This document shows positions 35,194-43,106 of a stretch of DNA of 64,000 nt, one piece after another (position 1 is the stretch's first letter; the number at the start of each line of letters is the position of its first letter). The stretch spans positions 2,684,001 to 2,748,000 of the forward strand of contig NZ_CP156082.1 in NCBI RefSeq assembly GCF_039830145.1. Direction: 5' to 3'. The position numbers were made by a program, and so were the translations under genes. The notes beneath the pieces are model-generated. The model was not told where the DNA came from. It worked only from the letters and a program-made list of their open reading frames with translations, and did not search any database. This stretch comes from Croceibacterium sp. TMG7-5b_MA50. Its GTDB lineage: Bacteria > Pseudomonadota > Alphaproteobacteria > Sphingomonadales > Sphingomonadaceae.

Positions 35194-36222
35194 TCAACCC
35201 GCCGGACCGCCCGGAACGGGCGGCTGGACGGAGGCGCGCTGCACCAGATCGGCGGGGAAGCGGCTCGGCTCGTCCGCTGCCCGGTCGGGCTGGATCAGCT
35301 TCACCGCGGCGGCCCGCGCCATCAGCGTGATGGGCCAGCGCACCGTCGTCATCGGCGGCCAGATATGCTTGGCGATCGGGGAATCGTCAAAACCGATCAG
35401 CGACAGGTCGCCCGGCACCTCCAACCCTCGACGCTGGGCAGCATGGAGGGCGCCCGCCGCCATTTCGTCGTTTGAGCAGAAGATGGCGGTCGGCGGCTGA
35501 TCGACGCCCAGCAATTGCTGCGCGGCGAGCACGCCGGAATCGAATCGGTAATTGCCCGGTGCGACGTATTCGCCGGGGACCGGCAGACCGTGGCGGGCCA
35601 TCGCCTCGCGAAAGCCAATTGCGCGTTCATGCGCGGACCGGAAGCCTTGCGGCCCCAGGATCAGCGCGATGCGGCGATGCCCCTCCGCAACCAGATGATC
35701 GACTGCGGCGGCGACGGCCTCCTGATCGTTGGAGCCGACCATGTGCGCGCTTTCGTCCAGCTGGGCTGAGCCCATCCGGACGTAGCCGCAGCCGACCTGC
35801 TGGCACATGCGGGCAAGATCGTCATTCTCGCTGATCGGCGGCAGGAACAGCACGCCATACAGCCGCTGGCGCTCGATAAAGCGGCGGCAATCGTCCACCA
35901 GCGTCGGCGAGTGGCGATCGACCGGGCGCACGACCAGCGCAAAATCGGTGTCGCGGATCACGTCGAGCACGCCTTCCTGCACGTTCAGCACCGTCTGCGC
36001 ATTGGGATTGTCGTGCAGCAGTCCGATCAGGAAATTGCGCCGGAGCGCCAGTGCGCGCGCCTGCGGATTGGGGACGTAGCCCAGCTCGGCAATGGCCTGG
36101 TTCACCCGCTCCCGCGTGTCGGTACGCAGCAGGGGGGAGGCGTTGATGACGCGGCTGACCGTCTTCTTGGACACGCCGGCGACCCGCGCAACGTCATTGA
36201 TTGTCGGCTGACCCTTGCTCAT
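35194..36222 (-). CDS. LacI-family regulator, probable KdgR-like controller of pectin/uronate genes
   Basis: A 342-residue regulator. The helix-turn-helix is TINDVARVAGVSKKTVSRVI, the hinge region contains NPQARALALRRN, and the effector domain runs from FLIGLLHDNPNAQ to a C-terminal TLMARAAAVKLIQ segment. It sits directly upstream of kduD-kdgK and divergent from the keto-acid hydratase, with identical 14-base operator candidates on both sides (35149 and 36318). That arrangement is the usual one for a local repressor and suggests that an intermediate such as 2-keto-3-deoxygluconate is the inducer. The ATG at 36222 matches the family N-terminus; upstream in-frame starts would extend through the operator. 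Confidence 0.88.
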   Translation of the reverse strand: MSKGQPTINDVARVAGVSKKTVSRVINASPLLRTDTRERVNQAIAELGYVPNPQARALALRRNFLIGLLHDNPNAQTVLNVQEGVLDVIRDTDFALVVRPVDRHSPTLVDDCRRFIERQRLYGVLFLPPISENDDLARMCQQVGCGYVRMGSAQLDESAHMVGSNDQEAVAAAVDHLVAEGHRRIALILGPQGFRSAHERAIGFREAMARHGLPVPGEYVAPGNYRFDSGVLAAQQLLGVDQPPTAIFCSNDEMAAGALHAAQRRGLEVPGDLSLIGFDDSPIAKHIWPPMTTVRWPITLMARAAAVKLIQPDRAADEPSRFPADLVQRASVQPPVPGGPAG

Positions 36223-36317
36223 GGCAGTGCCGTTCTCCCCTCCGGCATGGTCATAGCCGCGGCAATGACCGATCCACAATCGGCATTGTTGAACTGCCAA
36301 TCGCCCAACAAAGATTT

Positions 36318-36331
36318 TGACACCGGTTTCC
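36318..36331. promoter_or_regulatory. putative KdgR-like operator in the LacI/hydratase divergent gap
   Basis: TGACACCGGTTTCC, the exact reverse complement of the sites at 29912 and 35149. It lies 54 bases before the hydratase start and 95 bases before the LacI start, so it may control both. Confidence 0.65.
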
Positions 36332-36385
36332 GGCTGCGTCATCTGCCGTGGCATAAGTTTGACGGACGGGAAGGGACATTCCGCC

Positions 36386-37189
36386 ATGAGCGGCGACCAG
36401 ATCAGCGCAACCACCGGTGCGACCGAAATCGCGCGCGCCTTTGTCGATGCCCGGCGCGAGGGCATCTCGCTGCCGGCCTATCCGGGCGAGCGGCCGGAGA
36501 CGCTGGCGGAAGCCTACGCTATCCAGGACCAGGCGCTGGAACTGTGGGGCGACCGGGCAATCGGCGGCTGGAAGGTCGGCAAGGTACCCCCGCAGCATCA
36601 GGAACGCCTCGGTGCCGACCGACTGGCCGGGCCGATCTTCACCGATACGATCTTCGAAGCGACGTCCGGTCTGTCGCTGCCCATCTTCGCCGGCGGCTTC
36701 GCCGCGGCGGAGGCGGAGTTCATGCTGCGCCTGGCCCCGCCGGCCGGCGCGACGCAGCCGCCGGCCACGAATGCCGAGGCACGCGGATGGGTCGATCAGG
36801 TGCGTCTCGGGATCGAGCTCGCCTCCTCCCCCTGGGCGGGCATTAATGCCGACGGGCCGTGCGTCACCGTGTCCGACCACGGCAACAATCACGGCCTGGT
36901 GTTGGGCCCGGTTCTGGCCGAGGCCGAGTGGGACCGCCTGGACGAGATCGAGGTGGCCGTGCTGTTCGACGATGACCTCGTCGCCACCGCCACTACCGCC
37001 ACGATGCTGGACGGGCCGTTCGGCGCGATCCGCTTCCTGCTGGCGAACCTGGCGGCACGCGGCATCACGCCGCAGGCCGGCTGGTGGGTGTCGACCGGTG
37101 CGGTGACCGGCGTGCACGAGGTTGCCGCAGGCACGCAGGTTCGCGCGACCTTTGCCGGCGCCGGCGAGGTGGAGATGCGGGTCGGCTGA
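36386..37189 (+). CDS. 2-keto-4-pentenoate hydratase-like (MhpD/FAH-superfamily) protein
   Basis: A 267-residue protein of the hydratase/decarboxylase clade. It has an N-terminal AYAIQDQALELWGDRAIGGWKVG segment, metal-ligand glutamates in FAAAEAEFMLRL near residue 113, VSDHGNNHGLVLGP near 171, and the closing WVSTGAVTGVHEVAAG. Canonical members act on 2-hydroxypenta-2,4-dienoate in aromatic meta-cleavage. Here no aromatic gene is near, and the upstream operator is the uronate type. A role on a 2-keto-3-deoxy sugar acid is a reasonable inference but not shown. The ATG at 36386 follows GGAAGGG. Confidence 0.78.
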   Translation: MSGDQISATTGATEIARAFVDARREGISLPAYPGERPETLAEAYAIQDQALELWGDRAIGGWKVGKVPPQHQERLGADRLAGPIFTDTIFEATSGLSLPIFAGGFAAAEAEFMLRLAPPAGATQPPATNAEARGWVDQVRLGIELASSPWAGINADGPCVTVSDHGNNHGLVLGPVLAEAEWDRLDEIEVAVLFDDDLVATATTATMLDGPFGAIRFLLANLAARGITPQAGWWVSTGAVTGVHEVAAGTQVRATFAGAGEVEMRVG

Positions 37190-37259
37190 TCAGCCGCTCA
37201 CAGGGTCAACAACCAGTATCAGACGTTGCGAGCGACGATTACCTGTTGAGGCGCGTTGG

Positions 37260-37273
37260 TGATAGCGTTATCA
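37260..37273. promoter_or_regulatory. putative LacI-type operator before xylX
   Basis: TGATAGCGTTATCA is nearly palindromic around a central CG and lies 60 bases before the xylX start. Its arms differ from the CGGTGTCA sites, so a second LacI-family regulator, not encoded in view, is likely. Confidence 0.6.
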
Positions 37274-37333
37274 AACCTCCTACTATTCACGGGATCGCTG
37301 CCGCGGGGCAGCCGCACTGTTGGGAGAGGGTGA

Positions 37334-38470
37334 ATGAGGGCTTTTGATCCGGCTTCGCTGCCGGACGACCACGCCGGGGCTGTGCTGGCCGGGCGCGTGC
37401 TGCTGGCGGATGGGCCGGTGCCGGTCATCGTGCGCGGCGGGCAGGTGTTCGACGTGTCGGCCACCGCGCCGACCAGCGCCGACCTGTTCGACCTGGCCGA
37501 TCCCGTCGGTGTCTCCGGCCCGCTTCTGTGCGCGGTCGAGGACCTGACAATCGGCGGTGGCCCCTACGAACTGCTCGCCCCGATCGATCTGCAATGCGTG
37601 AAGGCCTGCGGCGTCACCTTCGCGGTCTCCGCAATCGAGCGTGTGATCGAGGAACGCGCGCGGGGCGATGCCGGCGCTGCCGCGGCAATCCGGGCAGAGC
37701 TGGAGGAACGCGTGGGCGGGGGTATCCGCAGCGTGGAGCCGGGTAGCGAATCCGCCGCCCGGCTGAAGGCCGCGCTGATCGAAGCCGGCATGTGGTCGCA
37801 ATATCTGGAGGTCGCGATCGGCCCGGATGCGGAGGTGTTCACCAAGGCACCCGTCCTGTCGAGCGTCGGCTGGGGCGCCGAGGTCGGCATCCGCAGCGAT
37901 TCCCACTGGAACAACCCGGAGCCGGAGATCGTGCTGGTGGCCAATGCCGCGGGCGACGTTATCGGCGCCACGCTGGGTAACGACGTCAACCTGCGCGATT
38001 TCGAAGGGCGCAGCGCGCTGCTGCTGGGCAAGGCGAAGGACAACAACGCCTCCTGCTCCATCGGGCCGTTCGTGCGCCTGTTTGATGACGGCTTCACCAT
38101 CGACGATGTCCGCAATGCGGAACTCGACCTGGTGATCGACGGGCCCGAAGGCTACCGCCTGCACGGGCACAGCTCCATGTCGCAGATCAGCCGTGATCCG
38201 CTGAACCTGGTCAAGCAGACGCTGTCCGAACACCAGTATCCCGACGGCTTCGTGCTGTTCCTGGGTACGCTGTTCGCGCCGGTGCAGGACCGCGACGATG
38301 CCGGGCGCGGCTTCACGCACAAGGTGGGTGATGTGGTGCGGATCACCACGCCGCGGCTCGGCACGCTGGAGAACCCGGTCACCACGTCCGCGGATGCCGC
38401 GCCGTGGAGCTTCGGCATCCGCGACCTGTTCCGCACGCTCGCCGCGCGGCAGCGGGCGGGTGCGGCATGA
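37334..38470 (+). CDS. xylX: 2-keto-3-deoxy-D-xylonate dehydratase-like, FAH family (XylX)
   Basis: A 378-residue fumarylacetoacetate-hydrolase-fold enzyme. Residues match Caulobacter XylX in long runs as I recall that protein, such as LLAPIDLQCVKACGVTFAVS, VEPGSESAARLK, SQYLEVAIGPDAEVFTKAP and DSHWNNPEPEIVLV (metal-binding E-x-E). XylX removes water from 2-keto-3-deoxyxylonate to give alpha-ketoglutarate semialdehyde in the Weimberg pathway for D-xylose. GGAGAGG precedes the ATG. The stop overlaps xylB by four bases (ATGA). A close relative acting on the L-arabinose-derived keto acid cannot be excluded. Confidence 0.88.
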   Translation: MRAFDPASLPDDHAGAVLAGRVLLADGPVPVIVRGGQVFDVSATAPTSADLFDLADPVGVSGPLLCAVEDLTIGGGPYELLAPIDLQCVKACGVTFAVSAIERVIEERARGDAGAAAAIRAELEERVGGGIRSVEPGSESAARLKAALIEAGMWSQYLEVAIGPDAEVFTKAPVLSSVGWGAEVGIRSDSHWNNPEPEIVLVANAAGDVIGATLGNDVNLRDFEGRSALLLGKAKDNNASCSIGPFVRLFDDGFTIDDVRNAELDLVIDGPEGYRLHGHSSMSQISRDPLNLVKQTLSEHQYPDGFVLFLGTLFAPVQDRDDAGRGFTHKVGDVVRITTPRLGTLENPVTTSADAAPWSFGIRDLFRTLAARQRAGAA

Positions 38471-39204
38471 GCACGGCGACCTATCCCAGCCTTGCCGGCA
38501 AACGCGTGCTGGTGACGGGCGGCGGCTCCGGCATTGGGGCGGGCCTGGTCGAAGGCTTCGTGCGGCAGGGCGCGCATGTCACCTTCTTCGACATCGCGGA
38601 GGCTGAATCTCAGGAGCTGGTGGCGCGGCTGGATGGCAAGCCCGTGTTCGAGCGGGTGGACCTGACGCAGATCGGCCAGCTGAAAGAGGCGATCGCGCGG
38701 CACGGGCCCTTCGACGTGCTGGTCAACAATGCCGCCAACGATGACCGGCACGAAGTGGCCGATGTGACGGAGGAGTACTGGGACAACCGCATCGCGGTGA
38801 ACCTGAAGCACACCTTCTTCTGCGCGCAGGCGGTGATCCCCGCCATGCAGGAGGCGGGCGGCGGGGTGATCGTCAATCTGGGCTCGATCTCCTGGCACCT
38901 GGGCCTGCCGGATTTGCCGCTTTATCAGACCTGCAAGGCCGCGATCGAGGGGCTGACCCGCAGCATGGCGCGCGATTTCGGGCGCGACAACATCCGTGTC
39001 ACCAGTGTGATCCCCGGCAATGTCCGCACCCCGCGGCAGCTGCAATGGTACACGCCCGAAGGCGAGGCGGAGATCGTGGCGGCGCAATGCATGGATGGGC
39101 GGCTGCTGCCGCACGACATCGCCGCCATGGTGCTGTTCCTGGCCTCGGACGATGCGCGGCTGGTGACCGGCCACAGCTACTTCGTGGACGCCGGCTGGCG
39201 GTGA
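38467..39204 (+). CDS. xylB: D-xylose 1-dehydrogenase-like SDR (XylB)
   Basis: A 245-residue SDR. The cofactor motif is TGGGSGIGAG, then FDIAEAES, NNAANDDRHEVADV near residue 88, the catalytic Ser in LGSISWHLGLPDL, and Tyr/Lys in YQTCK near 160. The end VTGHSYFVDAGWR is also characteristic. It closely resembles Caulobacter XylB, an NAD-dependent dehydrogenase making xylonolactone, in the order and wording of these segments. It is translationally coupled to xylX and followed by a GTGA-coupled epimerase. The lactonase, xylonate dehydratase and semialdehyde dehydrogenase genes are not present here. Confidence 0.87.
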   Translation: MSTATYPSLAGKRVLVTGGGSGIGAGLVEGFVRQGAHVTFFDIAEAESQELVARLDGKPVFERVDLTQIGQLKEAIARHGPFDVLVNNAANDDRHEVADVTEEYWDNRIAVNLKHTFFCAQAVIPAMQEAGGGVIVNLGSISWHLGLPDLPLYQTCKAAIEGLTRSMARDFGRDNIRVTSVIPGNVRTPRQLQWYTPEGEAEIVAAQCMDGRLLPHDIAAMVLFLASDDARLVTGHSYFVDAGWR

Positions 39205-40058
39205 GCGCGCCGGCGATGGAACTTGCGGCGCATGGCTGGCGGATGGTGCTGCTGCCGGCCATCGGCGGCAGCATCGGCGCGCTGGAGCATGACGGCCGCG
39301 CCGTGCTGCGGACCGGCGGTGCCGCTGCCGATCACGTGCTGGAAACTGCCTGCTTCCCGCTGGTGCCATACGCCAATCGCATCGCGGACGGCCACTTCGC
39401 CTTCGGCGGTGCGGAGTACACGCTGCCGCGCAACTTCCAGCCGGATCATCCACACACGCTGCACGGCACGGCCTGGCTGCGCGGGTGGGACGTGGCGGAG
39501 GCGGGGAGCGATACGGCGCTGCTGACGCACACCCATACAGGTGACGAGCACTGGCCTTGGCCGTTCCGGGCGGAGCAGCGCTTGACGCTAGCGCCGGACC
39601 GGTTCTCGCTGGAACTGACGATGCAGTCCATGGCGGAACAGCCGGTCCCCGCCGGTGTGGGGCTGCACCCCTATTTCCCGTGCGCCGAGGCCACGCGCCT
39701 GACTTTCCATGCGGAACAGGCTTGGCTGGCGGACGGGCAGGACCTGCGCACCGATGCGGTTCCGGCGAAACGCTTCGGCGACTGGGCGGCCGGGGCGGCG
39801 GTGCGCGGCGACACGCTGATCGACAACAGTTTTTCCGGGTGGAACGGGCAGGCGGTGATCGGCCAGCATGACCACACGGTGCGCCTTGCGACAGATGGCG
39901 CGACCGACTGCCACCTCTATCGCCCACCGGCAGGCGCGTTCTTCTGCCTGGAGCCGGTCAGCCACCTGCCCGACGCCATCAACCGCGAAGGCATGGCGCT
40001 GCTGGCGCCCGGCGCCACCCGCACCGTCAGCATGACGTTGACGGTGCCGGACGAATAG
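39201..40058 (+). CDS. aldose 1-epimerase family protein
   Basis: A 285-residue beta-sandwich mutarotase-like protein. Recognisable parts are FPLVPYANRIADGHFAFGG near residue 50, the catalytic His in HTLHGTAWLRGW near 88, and GVGLHPYFP near 153. The catalytic Glu lies in FCLEPVSHLPDAIN near 250. Aldose 1-epimerases interconvert sugar anomers, which would supply the form used by XylB. The GTG at 39201 overlaps the xylB stop (GTGA), while an ATG at 39216 is the alternative. It ends three bases before the convergent mutS stop. Confidence 0.85.
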   Translation: MSAPAMELAAHGWRMVLLPAIGGSIGALEHDGRAVLRTGGAAADHVLETACFPLVPYANRIADGHFAFGGAEYTLPRNFQPDHPHTLHGTAWLRGWDVAEAGSDTALLTHTHTGDEHWPWPFRAEQRLTLAPDRFSLELTMQSMAEQPVPAGVGLHPYFPCAEATRLTFHAEQAWLADGQDLRTDAVPAKRFGDWAAGAAVRGDTLIDNSFSGWNGQAVIGQHDHTVRLATDGATDCHLYRPPAGAFFCLEPVSHLPDAINREGMALLAPGATRTVSMTLTVPDE

Positions 40059-40061
40059 CCG

Positions 40062-42659
40062 CTACTCCCCCGCCAGCCGGCGCAATTCGTACAGCAGATC
40101 CAGCGCCTCGCGTGGGCTCAGCGCATCGATGTCGAGGCCGTTCAACCGGTCACGTAGGGCATCGCTGCGTTCCTCCGCCGCCTCCAGCGCGGCGGCGAAC
40201 AGCGGCAGTTCGCCCAGACCCGCCGCCAACCCGCCCGTTTCCGCCCGGCCCTTCTCCAGCCGGGCGAGCACGCCCTTGGCCCGCTTCAGCACCGGGGCGG
40301 GCACGCCCGCGAGGCGCGCGACCGCGATGCCGTAGGACCGGTCGGCTGCCCCCGGCGCGACCTCGTGCAGCAGGACCAGATCGCCCTTCCATTCGCGAGC
40401 GCGAACATGGTGGAGGCTTAGCGCCTCGCAGCTCTCGGCAAGACGCGCCATCTCGTGATAGTGCGTCGCGAACAGGCAGCGACTGCGATTGATGCCGTGG
40501 ATCGCCTCCGCCACCGCCCAGGCCAGTGCCAGCCCATCATAGGTGGAGGTGCCGCGCCCGACCTCGTCCAGGATCACGAAGCTGCGCTCCGTGGCCTGGG
40601 ACAGGATCGCGGCGGTCTCCACCATCTCTACCATGAAGGTCGATCGCCCGCGCGCCAGATTGTCCGCCGCGCCCACCCGGCTGAACAGCCGGTCGATCAG
40701 GCCGATGCGGGCGGAGGTCGCGGGCACGAAGCTGCCGCAATGCGCCAGCACCGCGATCAGCGCGTTCTGGCGCAGGAAGGTGGACTTGCCGCCCATGTTG
40801 GGGCCACCGATCAGCCACAGGCGATCGTCCGCGGAAAGCTGGCAATCATTGGCGACGAACCGCTCCCCCGCCTTGCCCAGCGCATCTTCCACCACCGGGT
40901 GCCGGCCGCCTGCAATCGCCAGGCACGGATCGTCCGCCAGAACAGGCCGGGTCCAGCCACCTTCCGCTGCGCGTTCCGCGAGGGCGGAGGCGACGTCCAG
41001 TCGGGCGAGTGCGGCGGCGGTCTCCGCGATCTGCTGCCTGGCGGCGCTGGCCCGCTCGATCAGCTCCTCGAAATGCGCCTCCTCCGCCGCCAGCGCGCGG
41101 CCGCCGGCCTCTGCGATGCGGCTCGCCTCCTCGTGCAGTGTCAGCGAATTGAAGCGCATCGCGTTGGCGGTGGTCTGCCGGTGCGTGAAGCCGCCTTCGC
41201 CGTGCAGCAGCACCTCGCCATGGCGGGTCGGCACCTCGATAAAATAGCCGAGCACGCCGTTGTGGCGGATCTTCAGCGCCGCGATGTTGGTCTCGTCGCG
41301 ATAACGGGCCTCCAGCGCGGCGATCGCGCGGCGGGCATCGCCCGATGTGGCACGCAGGGCATCCAGCGCCGCGTCATAGCCCGGCGCGATGAAGCCGCCG
41401 CTGCCCCGTTCCGTCGGCGGGGTAGCGACCAGCGCGCGGGCGAGCAGATCCGTCAGCAGTTCGTGCCCACCCAGCGCCGGCAGCAGCTGGCGCAGCAGCG
41501 GCGGGTGGTCTGGCCGCGGCCCCAGCAAACCGGCGATCCACGCCGCCTCGCACAACCCATCGCGCAATTGGCCAAGATCGCGGGGGGAGCCGCGCCCGGC
41601 GACGATGCGCCCCAGCGCGCGGCCGATATCGGGCAGGGAACGCAGCGCCACCCGCAAGTCCGCCCGGCCGAGCGGATCGGCGCTGAACCAGTGTACCAGG
41701 TCCAGCCGCGCCTCGATCCCCGTGCGCTCGGCCAGCGGGGCGGACAAATCCTCACAAAGCAGGCGTGCGCCGGCGCCGGTGACGCAGCGATCGATGCTGG
41801 CCAGCAGCGATCCCGCCCGGCCCCCACCCTGCGCTTCCGTCAGTTCCAGGCTGGCGCGGGTCGCCGCATCCATGAACAGCGTGCCGGTGGCGGCGCGCGC
41901 CACGGGGGGCAGCAGCAGCGGCAGCGTGCCGCGACCCACATGGTCCAGATAGGCGAGCAGGCCGCCCGCTGCCGCCAGCATCGGCCGGGTGAAGCTGCCC
42001 CAGCCATCCAGCGTCGCCACGCCATGGGCGCTGCGCAGCCGCCGCTCGCCCTCCTCGCTGGTGAAGGCGGTGCGAGGGCGGACGATGCTGCCGGCGGGCG
42101 CGTCCTCCATCCCCTCGACCGCCAGCACCTCGCTCGGGCTCAGACGGGCGAGCGCGGCGGGCAGGTCGGCGGCGGCGCAATCCTCCAGTTCCATGCGGCC
42201 GGTGGAGATGTCGATGCCGGCGATGCCGATCCGGTCACGCTGCGCCGCCAGCGCCACCAGCAGGTTGGCGCGGCGGGGTTCCAGCAGCGCCTCTTCCGTC
42301 AGGGTGCCCGCCGTGACGAAGCGGATGATCTGGCGCGCGACCAGCGCCTTGGACCCGCCGCGCTTCTTCGCCTCCTCCGGCGTTTCCACCTGTTCCGCGA
42401 TCGCCACACGGTTGCCCGCGCGGATCAGCCGGGCGAGGTAGCTTTCGGCGGAATGCACGGGAACGCCGCACATCGGGATAGGCGCGCCGTCATGTTCGCC
42501 GCGGCTGGTCAGCGCGATGTCCAGCACCTGCGCGGCGACTCGCGCATCGTCGAAGAACAATTCGAAGAAATCGCCCATGCGGTAGAACAGCAGGCATTCG
42601 CCCGCCTCCGCCTTCAGGGCGAGGTATTGTGCCATCATCGGGGTTGGGGTGTCGGCCAT
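40062..42659 (-). CDS. mutS: DNA mismatch repair protein MutS
   Basis: An 865-residue mismatch sensor. The N-terminal mismatch-binding domain contains the Phe-x-Glu motif in GDFFELFFDDA near residue 29. The connector, lever and clamp domains follow. The ATPase has Walker A GPNMGGKST near 622, the ILDEVGRGTSTYDG Walker B region near 695, and a signature H in CLFATHYHEM near 735. The C-terminal helix-turn-helix ends in LYELRRLAGE. Length is typical. The gene is convergent with the epimerase at three bases and starts 41 bases from the DUF4112 stop on the same strand. Confidence 0.97.
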   Translation of the reverse strand: MADTPTPMMAQYLALKAEAGECLLFYRMGDFFELFFDDARVAAQVLDIALTSRGEHDGAPIPMCGVPVHSAESYLARLIRAGNRVAIAEQVETPEEAKKRGGSKALVARQIIRFVTAGTLTEEALLEPRRANLLVALAAQRDRIGIAGIDISTGRMELEDCAAADLPAALARLSPSEVLAVEGMEDAPAGSIVRPRTAFTSEEGERRLRSAHGVATLDGWGSFTRPMLAAAGGLLAYLDHVGRGTLPLLLPPVARAATGTLFMDAATRASLELTEAQGGGRAGSLLASIDRCVTGAGARLLCEDLSAPLAERTGIEARLDLVHWFSADPLGRADLRVALRSLPDIGRALGRIVAGRGSPRDLGQLRDGLCEAAWIAGLLGPRPDHPPLLRQLLPALGGHELLTDLLARALVATPPTERGSGGFIAPGYDAALDALRATSGDARRAIAALEARYRDETNIAALKIRHNGVLGYFIEVPTRHGEVLLHGEGGFTHRQTTANAMRFNSLTLHEEASRIAEAGGRALAAEEAHFEELIERASAARQQIAETAAALARLDVASALAERAAEGGWTRPVLADDPCLAIAGGRHPVVEDALGKAGERFVANDCQLSADDRLWLIGGPNMGGKSTFLRQNALIAVLAHCGSFVPATSARIGLIDRLFSRVGAADNLARGRSTFMVEMVETAAILSQATERSFVILDEVGRGTSTYDGLALAWAVAEAIHGINRSRCLFATHYHEMARLAESCEALSLHHVRAREWKGDLVLLHEVAPGAADRSYGIAVARLAGVPAPVLKRAKGVLARLEKGRAETGGLAAGLGELPLFAAALEAAEERSDALRDRLNGLDIDALSPREALDLLYELRRLAGE

Positions 42660-42699
42660 TGCCCCCGCCGCTACCCGCTCCGCGCTTGTGGGAAAAGCC

Positions 42700-43101
42700 T
42701 CAGCGCTGCTCGATTACCGGATGGTGCTTGTCGAGATGCTTGCGGATGATGCGCAGGTTGCGGGTGTTGGAGCGAAAGGCGAGGTCGAGGAGGTCGCCCG
42801 CGATCGGGACCAGACCGATCGCGCCGTCGACTGCGACATTGCCCGCCATGCGCGTCAATTGCCAGCGCGACATGCCCAGATTGCGGGCTTCCCATATCAG
42901 ATACGATCCCATGGCCGCGGCGATCAGATCGCCGGCGACCGGCACCAGACCGATGATCGCGTCGAGCCCGACCGGCCGGTTGATGCCGGGAATCGTGAAA
43001 CTGCGTTCCAGCACCCGTTCCATCGCCTCCACCCGTGCGCGCACCGAATGCGGGTCACGGCCGGTGGGAAGCGGCATGGGGCGGGGGCGCTGGGTTTCCA
43101 T
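42700..43101 (-). CDS. DUF4112 family small membrane protein
   Basis: A 133-residue protein. The DUF4112 signature is two similar hydrophobic loops, DAIIGLVPVAGDLIAAAM (about 47-64) and DGAIGLVPIAGDLLDLAF (about 92-110). A basic C-terminus (RNLRIIRKHLDKHHP) follows. The repeat suggests two half-membrane or re-entrant segments. Function is not known. It begins five bases after the stop of the peptide-binding lipoprotein gene, so the pair are co-transcribed, and it precedes mutS on the same strand. The ATG at 43101 is preferred since the upstream frame belongs to the lipoprotein gene. Confidence 0.8.
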   Translation of the reverse strand: METQRPRPMPLPTGRDPHSVRARVEAMERVLERSFTIPGINRPVGLDAIIGLVPVAGDLIAAAMGSYLIWEARNLGMSRWQLTRMAGNVAVDGAIGLVPIAGDLLDLAFRSNTRNLRIIRKHLDKHHPVIEQR

Positions 43102-43106
43102 GGTCC

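Noticed and set aside
40455-42749. Long plus-strand frame opposite mutS
   Set aside because: Low-complexity arginine/glutamine-rich translation with no domain; it is the antisense of a clear mutS gene.
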